41,625 bases of DNA, from positions 1-41,625 of the IMG/VR virus record IMGVR_UViG_3300033979_000392; one strand, 5' to 3'. Within the stretch, counting starts at the first letter, position 1. The number at the start of each line of letters is the position of its first letter. The notes under the pieces were generated by a model that saw nothing but the letters and a program-made list of their open reading frames with translations, had not been told where the DNA came from and did not search any database. Positions 8,063 through 15,235 of this stretch are shown in pieces. Origin of the DNA: a virus. Position numbers and translations under genes: made by a program.

Positions 8063-8443
8063 ATGGCCCGCCCGCTGACCAGCATCGAGGTGGCCGAGCT
8101 GCTGCGCGTGTCGACGCACACGCTGGCGCGTCTCCTCGCCGATGGTGAGCGGGCGGGTCTCACGCCCCCCTGCGTAATGGTGGGGCGCCAGCGGCGCTGG
8201 TACGCTGACCAGCTCGACGACTGGCTGAGGGAGGTCGAGGCATGGCGACGATCACGAAACGGGGCGACGCGTACCTCGTGCGCTGGTACGGGGTCCACGG
8301 CGACCGCCGGGCGCGGTCGTGCCCGACCCGTCGAAGTGCCGAGCAACTCGGCCGCAGCGTCGAAGAAGAGAAAGCCAACGGGCGGGACTGGGAGCCTCCG
8401 AAGCCTAGTGCAACAGTTGAGGCGGTCGTCGCGGGCTACCTGA
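8063..8443 (+). CDS. xis: Excisionase-like HTH protein
   Basis: Residues 5-60 are a MerR/HTH_17-type helix-turn-helix (SIEVAELLRVSTHTLARLL) followed by a wing with GRQRRWYADQLDDWL. This is the usual form of small recombination directionality factors and lies directly before the integrase. The frame stays open 202 bases into the integrase gene. The C-terminal 66 residues are Ser/Arg-rich and look like a by-product of the integrase reading, so only the first 60-65 residues are well supported. The integrase frame is -1 relative to this one; a fusion by frameshift is not supported by any slippery site. The symbol is by analogy. Confidence 0.65.
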   Translation: MARPLTSIEVAELLRVSTHTLARLLADGERAGLTPPCVMVGRQRRWYADQLDDWLREVEAWRRSRNGATRTSCAGTGSTATAGRGRARPVEVPSNSAAASKKRKPTGGTGSLRSLVQQLRRSSRAT

Positions 8444-9306
8444 AACACGTCGCTCGGACTAAACGGCCGGCAACGCTCGCGACGTACAGCGCCCAAGCGC
8501 TTTCGTTCGTGGCCTTCGTCGGGGCCGATGAGGATGCGAGCAAGGTCCTCAGCCGCAGGACCCTGGCCGACTACTACGACCACTTGTCGGCCAGCATGAC
8601 CGAGAGCAGCCGTCAGCAGTACATCCAGGCCGCCCAGCGTCTCTGGGAGTGGGCGCACGACTCCGATGAGTTTGGCGACGACATCGGCCGGCCTCGGCTG
8701 CTCGAGATGCGGACGCTGGAATCCACCCCCACCGTCGCCCCGACGTGGGCCGAGTGTGACCGCTGCATTGCCGAGCTGCCCGAGACCGCCGCCGGCTACC
8801 GAGCGGCGATCATCATGCGCTACACGGGGCTCCGGGTGAGCCAGGCCTGCGGGCTCGTGTTCGGAGACATCGACACCACTGCCAAGACCATCCGTCTGCG
8901 CGGCGAGCTCGGGAAGTCGAAGACGGAGCGCGCAGGCCGAATCATGCCGGCGTCGCCGCACCTGGTCGCGGCCGTGGAATCGTGGGGAGGTCGGCCGACG
9001 GACCGGATCGTGACCGGCGCCCGCGCTGAGCAACACATCCCGGCGGCGTGGGCCCGCTCGGGTGTCCGGGCCGAAGCCTACGAGGGCCAGCCTGATCACG
9101 CGTTCCGCAAGGCGTTCGTGTCCGAGTTGAGGCGCGCCGGGGCGGACCCCGACGCCGTCGAATACCTGGTCGGTCACAGCTCTGGGATTCGCGGTGTCTA
9201 CACCGATCCGAGCGCGCTCCCGCTGGTGGCGACGGTGGGTCTGATTGCGCCGATCAGGATCACGGCAGGATCAGGCAACGTCGTCGCGCTTCGCAAGCGC
9301 ACGTAA
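8242..9306 (+). CDS. int: Tyrosine recombinase, phage integrase
   Basis: The 354-residue product has an N-terminal arm-binding-like segment (1-50), a SAM-like core-binding domain (about 55-150) and a catalytic domain. The catalytic residues are all visible: R198 (YTGLRVSQ), a beta-hairpin Lys at 225/227 (GKSKTER), H286-x-x-R289, H312 (GHS) and the nucleophile Y320 (GVYTDP). It catalyses site-specific integration and, with the HTH protein before it, excision. Repeats around its stop codon look like attP arm sites, the usual place for them. The start at ATG 8242 gives the typical MATITKRG beginning of this family. Confidence 0.93.
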   Translation: MATITKRGDAYLVRWYGVHGDRRARSCPTRRSAEQLGRSVEEEKANGRDWEPPKPSATVEAVVAGYLKHVARTKRPATLATYSAQALSFVAFVGADEDASKVLSRRTLADYYDHLSASMTESSRQQYIQAAQRLWEWAHDSDEFGDDIGRPRLLEMRTLESTPTVAPTWAECDRCIAELPETAAGYRAAIIMRYTGLRVSQACGLVFGDIDTTAKTIRLRGELGKSKTERAGRIMPASPHLVAAVESWGGRPTDRIVTGARAEQHIPAAWARSGVRAEAYEGQPDHAFRKAFVSELRRAGADPDAVEYLVGHSSGIRGVYTDPSALPLVATVGLIAPIRITAGSGNVVALRKRT

Positions 9307-9471
9307 GCGTTGCTTATTTGCCTCGACTGGCACTTAAGCGACCTTAATTGGAGGGGCCCGGGCCCGGTGCAGCCACCACCGGCAGATCGCGTCGAGACCG
9401 TGATCGCCGAGTTGCGTCCGCGCTGAACGAGCGAGCAGTAGAGTGGTCTGGACAGGATCAGGGTAGGATCA
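9256..9471. other. Candidate attP region
   Basis: Two pairs of AGGATCA, each pair with an 11-bp period, flank the integrase 3' end: 9256-9262 with 9267-9273, and 9454-9460 with 9465-9471. Between them are two direct repeats GCAC(G/T)TAAGCG at 9299-9309 and 9330-9340, and an inverted GCTTA at 9312. The arrangement of paired outer sites around an inner core, placed next to int, is that of tyrosine-integrase attachment sites. The crossover core itself is not identified and no tRNA fragment is visible. Confidence 0.6.
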
Positions 9472-9519
9472 AGCGGGACCGCCCCATGTTTTATATACGC
9501 CGTAGCTTTATTTTTCATG

Positions 9520-9548
9520 TTGCGCATCGCGCCGGGATGCCCTAGTCT
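9520..9548 (+). promoter_or_regulatory. Candidate sigma70-type promoter
   Basis: TTGCGC (9520-9525), a 17-bp spacer and TAGTCT (9543-9548) precede the gene at 9596, directly downstream of the most A+T-rich stretch of this neighbourhood (about 9488-9519). It would start transcription of the two genes at 9596-10548 independently of the early operon. The remaining bases of the gap 9307-9595 outside the attP repeats show no gene. Confidence 0.45.
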
Positions 9549-9595
9549 TCATCTCGTGGTCGCCGAGGTGGCGGCCCGGCACCAAGGAGAGCACC

Positions 9596-9994
9596 ATGAC
9601 CACGACCTACATCGTCATCGAAGAGAACGTTTACCTGACCAACACGGCCGAGGAGATTGCGGAGGCCCAAGCGGCGCTCCGAGATGCCGGACTCGCGTCG
9701 GCTCCGGTCTACGTGGGCGAGCCCGATGGGCTCGGGGAGAGCTACCGAAACGGGCAAGTGTTGTGGGCCGGTCAGCACACGAAGGTGGAAGTGGAAGTGA
9801 CGGTGGACGGGGTGGAGTACACGGCGCAGATCGACGGCGAGAAGGTCATCATCTCGGCGGGTGGCGTTTGGGCTGGTAACGGTCGCTGGAACGGCCACCA
9901 AGTCGAAGACTGTGCGGCGGATCTTGGCGACGCCGCCTACGAAGCGATCGATGCTGCGATCCGCAATGCGCTCGACGCGGTGGCCGAGCGATGA
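9596..9994 (+). CDS. Hypothetical protein (132 aa)
   Basis: A strong ribosome site (AAGGAG, 9584-9589) precedes ATG 9596. The product has an N-terminal strand and helix, a central beta-rich part (residues 55-95, with repeated Val-Glu strands) and a C-terminal helix rich in Ala. No family is recognised. It has its own candidate promoter, so it could be expressed separately, for instance in the lysogen. It overlaps the next gene by four bases (ATGA). Confidence 0.65.
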   Translation: MTTTYIVIEENVYLTNTAEEIAEAQAALRDAGLASAPVYVGEPDGLGESYRNGQVLWAGQHTKVEVEVTVDGVEYTAQIDGEKVIISAGGVWAGNGRWNGHQVEDCAADLGDAAYEAIDAAIRNALDAVAER

Positions 9995-10548
9995 CCCCTG
10001 CTCACGAACGGATGGCCGAGCTCGTCGGCCTCCTGCCGTACTCTCGCGCCGAGGTGGCCCAGCACCTCGGCGTGAGCCTGCCGACGCTGCAGGGCTGGCT
10101 CCGCGCGGCTCGAGAGCCGCTCACGAAGCGCCAGCCGGGCTATGCGCCGCCCAGCGTCGCGGCGCTTAGAGCAGCTCAGGCCTTGTTGATTGACCACACG
10201 ACCGAGTGCCAAGACGCGCTCGCAAAGGACACGACCATGAATACCTACGACTCACTCGCCGACGCCCTCAAGGCCGCTGGCCCGACTCACCACATTGTCG
10301 AAACGTCGAGCGGCTTCGTTCTCACGGACGGCACGGCGGCGACGCTGAAGCTCGCCGTCGCTGCGAACCCATCGACCCGGCCCAACGGCCACATAAATGA
10401 CGCGCTGCAAGCGCTCGAGCAGGACCTGAACGACTACGAGGGCGAGGGCCCGGCGCTAGTCACGTACGCGGCCGGCTGGTGGACGGTCGCGCCGGCTGAG
10501 TCGGGCGACGAGCTCGACGGAGTCGGCTTTGCAACTCACGGCGCGTGA
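9991..10548 (+). CDS. HTH-containing hypothetical protein
   Basis: The N-terminal 40 residues hold a helix-turn-helix (SRAEVAQHLGVSLPTLQGWL, about 18-37). The remaining part (about 80-185) begins with a new methionine-led segment (MNTYDSLADAL) and has an alpha-beta pattern with a WW-containing strand. It may be two small domains joined by a linker, a DNA-binding head and an unknown tail. It is the last rightward gene; it meets the leftward lysis genes tail to tail with 11 bases between stops and no visible terminator. Confidence 0.6.
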   Translation: MTPAHERMAELVGLLPYSRAEVAQHLGVSLPTLQGWLRAAREPLTKRQPGYAPPSVAALRAAQALLIDHTTECQDALAKDTTMNTYDSLADALKAAGPTHHIVETSSGFVLTDGTAATLKLAVAANPSTRPNGHINDALQALEQDLNDYEGEGPALVTYAAGWWTVAPAESGDELDGVGFATHGA

Positions 10549-10559
10549 CCCGCGGCGCG

Positions 10560-10826
10560 CTACCCCCGCTCGTCGACCAGCTCGACGGACGTCGGGGCCC
10601 CGGGCGTCCGCTCGTCGACGACGGTGAGCGACCGGGCCTGGACGACGGCGCGCTGCACCTGGCGCTCGATGACAGCGTCCGCGAACTTCGACCAAAGAGC
10701 CTGGGCGATGCGTCGAGCCGGCTGCGGCAGTTGGTCGAGCACGAGCTCGGCGATGTCGCTGAGCGCCCCCGATGCCGCGGCGCGGGCGATGCGCTGGGCG
10801 TCGTGTGAGAGTAGGTCGGTGGTCAC
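10560..10826 (-). CDS. Hypothetical protein at end of lysis cassette
   Basis: The start is GTG 10826, overlapping the stop of the lipoprotein gene by four bases. The 88-residue product is helical (about 5-65) with a short beta-like tail and no membrane segment or known motif. It is the last gene of the leftward late block. A role in lysis control or an unrelated late function cannot be distinguished. Confidence 0.5.
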   Translation of the reverse strand: MTTDLLSHDAQRIARAAASGALSDIAELVLDQLPQPARRIAQALWSKFADAVIERQVQRAVVQARSLTVVDERTPGAPTSVELVDERG

Positions 10827-11065
10827 GGCCCCACCACCGGCGCGACGGTCTCGACGACCAGCGTGGGCGCGGGCCCCGTCGGGCACTCGACGATCACTCG
10901 GTGAGACTGCAGGCGAGCCTTAGCCGGCCCGTCACAGCGCCACGTCACCGAACGAGCCTGCTCGTCGACCACGCCGCCGAGAGTGGCGCAGGACGTGAGC
11001 AAGCCCGCGGTGCAGCTCGCCACGATGAGCCGGAGCGTTGTCCAGATGACGTGCTTGGTGTTCAT
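10823..11065 (-). CDS. Small lipoprotein, o-spanin-like
   Basis: The 80-residue product has a signal peptide with a lipobox LLTSC; the Cys is residue 26. A short mature domain with a single further Cys follows (TWRC and VEC region). In a lysis cassette after membrane proteins this is the expected place for an outer-membrane spanin (Rz1-like) that destroys the outer membrane together with an inner-membrane partner. It lacks the usual Pro-rich linker, so the assignment rests on lipobox, size and position. It implies a Gram-negative host. Confidence 0.6.
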   Translation of the reverse strand: MNTKHVIWTTLRLIVASCTAGLLTSCATLGGVVDEQARSVTWRCDGPAKARLQSHRVIVECPTGPAPTLVVETVAPVVGP

Positions 11066-11244
11066 CGCTTACCCCCGCGCTTGTCCTGCACGTAGAGCGT
11101 CGCCACGACGAGCTGCAGCGCGCCCACGAGCGACGCGACCTCATCGGGAGTGAGGCCGACGCGGGGGCCGACGATGGCGACCACGACGGTAGCCAGGGCA
11201 GTCCAGGCGGTGCGCGAGCGGGCGAGGGCGGTTGCGGCGTTCAC
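11062..11244 (-). CDS. Small membrane protein, holin-like
   Basis: The 60-residue product has a hydrophobic segment (about residues 13-28) and a second one (about 36-50), then a basic tail (DKRGGKR). Size, two potential membrane segments and position between endolysin and lipoprotein fit a class II holin or a phage r1t/Mu-type holin. Overlaps both neighbours by four bases. The actual lysis timing role is inferred. Confidence 0.55.
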   Translation of the reverse strand: MNAATALARSRTAWTALATVVVAIVGPRVGLTPDEVASLVGALQLVVATLYVQDKRGGKR

Positions 11245-11453
11245 AGCGCGGCCTCCTGGCGGGTCTCGACCCGAGCGATGCGCTCGCCGTGCTCAGAGAT
11301 GAGCCCCGCGTGAGCGCTGATGTCGGTTCGAAGCGCCGCGATCTGCTCGGCTATCTGCTCGACGGACCGAGCGATTCTGCCGCCCCAGTACGTCACGGCG
11401 CCGGCTGCGCCGGCAATGCTGCCGATGGCCAACGCCAGTTGAATGACGTCCAT
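11241..11453 (-). CDS. Membrane protein with coiled coil, lysis cassette
   Basis: The 70-residue product starts with a hydrophobic, Gly/Ala-rich segment (about 4-22), followed by a charged helix with heptads (27-68). This is an N-in/C-out membrane anchor with a periplasmic coiled coil, as in inner-membrane spanins (Rz). It overlaps the next and previous genes by a few bases. One of this and the similar 73-residue protein upstream is likely the i-spanin partner of the lipoprotein; the other may be a holin or antiholin. Confidence 0.55.
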   Translation of the reverse strand: MDVIQLALAIGSIAGAAGAVTYWGGRIARSVEQIAEQIAALRTDISAHAGLISEHGERIARVETRQEAAL

Positions 11454-11674
11454 CAGGTACGCCCCTTTCCGCCCGAGATGATTTCGAGGCGGCCCATGGT
11501 CTTGTGAAGGTCGTCGACTCGGACATCGAGTCGGTGGATCTCGTCGGTCTGGCGCTTGTGCGCCTCCCGCACTTCGCGGATGAGCAGCTCGATCTGACCG
11601 GCCAGCTTGCCGACGAGCCAGGCGCCGATCGCAATCGCGACCACGATGATCGAGACGCCGACCAGCTCGATCAC
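11453..11674 (-). CDS. Membrane protein with coiled coil, lysis cassette (i-spanin or holin candidate)
   Basis: Residues 3-27 are a strong membrane helix (VGVSIIVVAIAIGAWLVG); residues 28-65 form an amphipathic charged coiled coil. It begins four bases inside the end of the endolysin gene and ends at the start of a second protein of the same design. Two adjacent TM-plus-coiled-coil genes are unusual; one may have arisen by duplication or they may act as holin/i-spanin pair. Confidence 0.55.
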   Translation of the reverse strand: MIELVGVSIIVVAIAIGAWLVGKLAGQIELLIREVREAHKRQTDEIHRLDVRVDDLHKTMGRLEIISGGKGRT

Positions 11675-12579
11675 GGCTTGAGGTCCTCAGCGAGAGCCCA
11701 GTTGAGGTCGACCTTGCCGTCGACGCCGTCGATCTGACCCGAGCCCGAGAACTGCCAGACGCGCCAGGGGTAACCGGCGATCGTCCGCTTCGGCTCAGAG
11801 CCGGTGTTGTAGCTGGCAAGCCAGAGACCGTGGCGTCGAAGGCGCTCGAGCAGTTCGGCAGGAGCGGTCGAGAGGTAGCCCTGCCAGGCCCACCGGCCGG
11901 TGTAGAGCATCGGCGTCCGGCCCGTGGCGCGCTCGACGTGCTCGAGCCAGGTGAGGCACCAGAGCGCGCACAGCTCGGCTCGGCGCCGGGACGTGCCGCC
12001 AATGGCGGCCCACATCGCGGCTTTCAGGTTGGCCTGGTAGGCCTCCTCGAGGTCGAGGACGTCGGAGAGGGTCGGGGCGCCGATGACCGCGCCGCGCCAT
12101 TGCAGGTAGTGGTCGGCCTCGGCTACGGCGTCGGCGGCCAGGGCGACAGCGTCGAGCGGACGCTTCGCGGACGGGTCACCGAAGTGATAGCCGCCGAGGT
12201 CCAGGCCCCGGCGCTGGCACTCGTCGGCCTGCCGCATGGCCTCGTGATTGCGGTAGCTCTCGTGTTCGGTGAGCTTGAGCCATACGAAGCTGACGCCGGC
12301 CGCCTTGACCTTGTCGAAGTTCACGGGGCGCTTGTTGCCGCCCTCGTTGTGGCCCGAGAGGTCGATGCCGAGACGCACGTCGATCCCGAGGCGGGCCAGC
12401 TCGACGCGGCCGATCGCCTTGGGCGACGGGAGGCAGAGCGCCCGGGCGACGGCGCCCATGGTCTTCGGGCCGCACTTGCCGTCGATGGCGAGGTCTTCGC
12501 CGCGGCGCACGAGCTCGGCCTGCATGCGCTCCACGATGCGACCCGTCGAGCCAGAGGAGATGGTCAGGTCGTAGCGCAT
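11671..12579 (-). CDS. Endolysin: peptidoglycan-binding domain plus GH25 muramidase
   Basis: Residues 1-50 match a peptidoglycan-binding domain type 1 (GSTGRIVERMQ ... DGKCGPKTMGAVARAL). Residues 68-300 are a glycoside hydrolase 25 lysozyme. They contain GIDLSGHN (catalytic Asp region), a central VLDLEE with the catalytic acid pair, YTGRWAW, and a terminal WQFSGSG...DLNW. It cleaves the glycan backbone of host cell wall at the end of infection. ATG 12579 is preceded by GGAGG. No signal peptide is seen, so a holin is needed for export. It heads the lysis cassette. Confidence 0.9.
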   Translation of the reverse strand: MRYDLTISSGSTGRIVERMQAELVRRGEDLAIDGKCGPKTMGAVARALCLPSPKAIGRVELARLGIDVRLGIDLSGHNEGGNKRPVNFDKVKAAGVSFVWLKLTEHESYRNHEAMRQADECQRRGLDLGGYHFGDPSAKRPLDAVALAADAVAEADHYLQWRGAVIGAPTLSDVLDLEEAYQANLKAAMWAAIGGTSRRRAELCALWCLTWLEHVERATGRTPMLYTGRWAWQGYLSTAPAELLERLRRHGLWLASYNTGSEPKRTIAGYPWRVWQFSGSGQIDGVDGKVDLNWALAEDLKP

Positions 12580-12714
12580 GGGCCTCCGTGATTGGGGGGA
12601 TGCCGGCCGCGCCCGAAAGCACTGAACCGGCGATCAGGCGTTTACCCTACATGCGCGAGCAATATCGGGCAAGTGCGAGTTGACCCGCCGCCCTTGAATC
12701 GGCACGCTGACGTC
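12580..12714. promoter_or_regulatory. Divergent intergenic region between endolysin and rightward gene
   Basis: The 135 bases separate the leftward endolysin from the rightward gene at 12715. On the forward strand TTGACC at 12680-12685 is a good -35, but the -10 at proper spacing is weak (CACGCT). A relatively A+T-rich stretch (12650-12670) could serve the leftward lysis promoter. Both directions need a promoter here because transcription diverges. Confidence 0.4.
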
Positions 12715-13452
12715 ATGGCAGTCGTCACCACGATCCGGCTCGACCTGTCTCGGCTCCGGGAGTTCGAAGAGTGGGCCGACCAGTTTCCGTTTGCGATCTC
12801 CCGAGGCATGAACTGGACGGCGAAACTCGCGCGAGACCGGCTCGTGCGCGAGTTGAGCAATCACTTCACGGTTCGTAACGAGTGGACGAAGAAAGGCATC
12901 GGCATCGGCCCGGACCGGGGGACGTACAAAGGCGCGTCGAAGCATGACCTACGCCTCCACATCTTCGGCCGGCACGACTATCTCGAGGTTCACAACACGG
13001 GCGGCGCGCGCCCGAACGGCGACCAGCCGATCAGCGCCGTCCCCATCGGGGCCCGGCCGTCTGAGACGGACACGACGAAGCGTCGGAGCGAGTGGCCGCT
13101 GAACCTGATCCGCCGCGGCCTCGCCTACCGGCCCGGCATCGACCGCCTACGGAAGACGCTGACGTCGAAGGTCTCGAAGGCCGACAAGTCGGGCAAGGTC
13201 CGGACGCGTACGGTCCGACGCCGGGAGGCGGTGCCGAAGCTCGCTCACGGCCAAGTCATTCGAGCGAGCAAGAGGCACCCGACGGCAACGCCGGGCTCGG
13301 TCCTCTGGTACATCGCCGACGACGCCAAGATCAACTTGAAGAAGCGCTGGCCCATCGACGAGACCGTCAAAGAGGTCTTCGACGGGGAGTTTCCCGACCA
13401 GCTCTACCGCTCGATTGTCCAGGCCGTTCGCACGGCCCGTCGGCGGCGTTAG
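12715..13452 (+). CDS. Lone rightward gene in late block; HK97-gp10/GPZ-like virion protein candidate
   Basis: The 245-residue basic protein begins with a strand and a long helix (FPFAISRGMNWTAKLARDRL, about 22-41). Short beta segments follow (DLRLHIFGRHDYLEVHN, about 76-92) with a following Gly-rich turn, and the tail is basic. This pattern resembles tail-completion/minor tail proteins of the HK97 gp10 or lambda gpZ type, by eye only. It is the only gene on the forward strand between 10560 and 41617; its stop overlaps the fibre gene stop by four bases. Such an inverted gene inside a late operon could be a lysogenic-conversion (moron) gene, and a toxin or exclusion role is possible. Confidence 0.6.
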   Translation: MAVVTTIRLDLSRLREFEEWADQFPFAISRGMNWTAKLARDRLVRELSNHFTVRNEWTKKGIGIGPDRGTYKGASKHDLRLHIFGRHDYLEVHNTGGARPNGDQPISAVPIGARPSETDTTKRRSEWPLNLIRRGLAYRPGIDRLRKTLTSKVSKADKSGKVRTRTVRRREAVPKLAHGQVIRASKRHPTATPGSVLWYIADDAKINLKKRWPIDETVKEVFDGEFPDQLYRSIVQAVRTARRRR

Positions 13453-15224
13453 CCGACCAGGCAGAGCGCCACGCCGTAGCCCCGCGCGGCGTCGAACGGC
13501 GTCGTGATCTCCATCACCTCCACAGGCCGACCGTCGGGGCGGGCCAGCGTGCCGAGCGCGCAACCGTCCGCGCCAGGCGTGAGGTAGTCGCCCTCCTCGA
13601 CGCCCTTCCCGATCCGGACGCGGACCTGGCCCACGAGAGCAACCGCAGTCCACTCGTCGGGGCGTGCCGTGCGGGCGACGTTGGGCCGCTGGGTGTCGTA
13701 GCCAGGGGCGTCCATGCGCGAGCCGTCCTCGTTGAGCAGCGGCCGACCAAACTCGTTGGTGGCGTAGCGCTTCGCGTAGTGGAGACCGCCCGTCCCGAGC
13801 AGAATACCAGGCGTCGCCGAGACCACGCCCATGACGCGGTCCCCCGGTCGAGCGATTCGGACTTTCCTCCCCACCCGAGCCAAGAGCGTGCCGTCGGGAA
13901 TGATGCCGGGCTCCGCGTTTTCGAACATCTCGGCGAAGTCCGAGTTGGGGTCCGTCGATGCCGTGATGGCCCCCGACGTCTGGATGATGCCGTGCTTACC
14001 TGCGAGCATGATCGTCAGGTTAGTGTTGACCGTGACGGCACCGGGCGCACTGCCTGAGTACCCAAGAGCGAGGCAGTACCCGTCCGCACCGCCGGCGCTC
14101 GGATCGCCATCGCTCGCAAGTCGGGCGTTCTTCGAGCTCACGAGGACCATGTGATCGAACGAAGCGTTGTCGAGCGTGCGCGAAGCGTCGCACATCACAA
14201 CGGCCGAAGCGTCGGCGTTGGCGAAGTTGTCGTCACCGCCAAGGCACTGCGAATCGAGTCCGTCGGCCGTGTTCGTATCGCCGCCGAGGCACACACCCTT
14301 GGAACCGCTGACGATGTTGTTGGCGCCGCCAAGAGCTACAGCGTCCGCGCTGGTCAGAATGTGGTTCGAGCCGCCGAGCGCTATGCCCCGAGCCCCGCTG
14401 ATCGTGTGGTTGTCTCCACCGACAGCCGCTGCGCGCGTTGCTCCCGCCTGGATGTCGTGGCTATTGCCACCCCCGCAGAACGACTCGGACGCCGCCGCGA
14501 CGTTCGTATCGCCGCCGATGGCCGCGGCGTTCTCGCCGCTCGCCGTCAGGTCGTGACCGCCCGCCGCGACCGCCTTCAAACCGCTGGCCGTCGGGTTGTC
14601 ACCGGCGAAGGTGCCGGCGTCGGCGGCCGAGGCTGCCCCGCTGGTGCCGCCCACGACAGCCGTCCGAGCCGCCGTCGCGTTCTGCGCAGTGCCGCCGAGG
14701 CACACCGACTGCGCCCCGCTCGCCGTGGCCGAGTCGCACCCGAGAACCACGGCTTGAGCGGCCCCTGCCAGGCCCGCGTTACTCGCGATCACGGCGGCGT
14801 TTCGAGCCGTGGCCGTCGACGTCCCTTGGGTGCCAAGGCACATCGACTCTTCGCCGCTGGCGACGCCGCCGCTCGATGCCCCGACCAGCGCTTTCGCGGC
14901 GCTCGCCGTCGAGCTCGTCGAGCCGACCACAGTCCGGGTCTTTGGCGTGCTCACGTTGGTCAGGGTCGTCGCATGCGCCTTGATGCCGTGCACGCCCGCG
15001 ACCACGTTTTTGAACTGGTCAAAGTCGGTCCGAGACGGCGTCTCGCCGGCATCCTCGATCACTCGGACGCGTGCCTCCTGGGTGTGGTTCACCCAGCACG
15101 CATCGAGAGCGGTCGGCGTGGCGCTCGGCGTGGTGCCCGCGTCGGCTGCATATCCCGGTGTGCCGCTGGCGACCGGATGCGTAGGGAGCGACGCGACTTG
15201 AGAGCCAGTGGCGATTCGAGACAT
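13449..15224 (-). CDS. Tail fibre/adhesin: YadA-like head repeats plus Peptidase_G2 autoprotease
   Basis: Residues 98-350 carry repeats of about 14 residues with the pattern xSGxxSxCxGG and frequent Ala/Gly/Asn, as in the left-handed parallel roll of trimeric YadA-type adhesins. Residues 427-591 begin with NSDFAEMFE and contain GVVSATPG, the hallmarks of Peptidase_G2. That is an intramolecular chaperone domain which trimerises the fibre and then cuts itself off. The short N-terminus (1-95) should attach to the baseplate. It occupies the Mu gp49 position after gp48 and is the likely host-recognition fibre. No separate fibre-assembly chaperone follows, consistent with a self-chaperoning fibre. 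Confidence 0.82.
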   Translation of the reverse strand: MSRIATGSQVASLPTHPVASGTPGYAADAGTTPSATPTALDACWVNHTQEARVRVIEDAGETPSRTDFDQFKNVVAGVHGIKAHATTLTNVSTPKTRTVVGSTSSTASAAKALVGASSGGVASGEESMCLGTQGTSTATARNAAVIASNAGLAGAAQAVVLGCDSATASGAQSVCLGGTAQNATAARTAVVGGTSGAASAADAGTFAGDNPTASGLKAVAAGGHDLTASGENAAAIGGDTNVAAASESFCGGGNSHDIQAGATRAAAVGGDNHTISGARGIALGGSNHILTSADAVALGGANNIVSGSKGVCLGGDTNTADGLDSQCLGGDDNFANADASAVVMCDASRTLDNASFDHMVLVSSKNARLASDGDPSAGGADGYCLALGYSGSAPGAVTVNTNLTIMLAGKHGIIQTSGAITASTDPNSDFAEMFENAEPGIIPDGTLLARVGRKVRIARPGDRVMGVVSATPGILLGTGGLHYAKRYATNEFGRPLLNEDGSRMDAPGYDTQRPNVARTARPDEWTAVALVGQVRVRIGKGVEEGDYLTPGADGCALGTLARPDGRPVEVMEITTPFDAARGYGVALCLVG

Positions 15225-15235
15225 AGCCTAACCCC

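Noticed and set aside
8063-9306. Programmed frameshift fusing the HTH protein to the integrase
   Set aside because: Frames differ by -1 but no slippery heptamer is seen near the junction, and the integrase has its own normal start.
9307-9595. tRNA gene or tRNA 3' end as integration site
   Set aside because: No cloverleaf or TPsiC-like GGTTCGA stretch is visible in this gap or elsewhere in the window.
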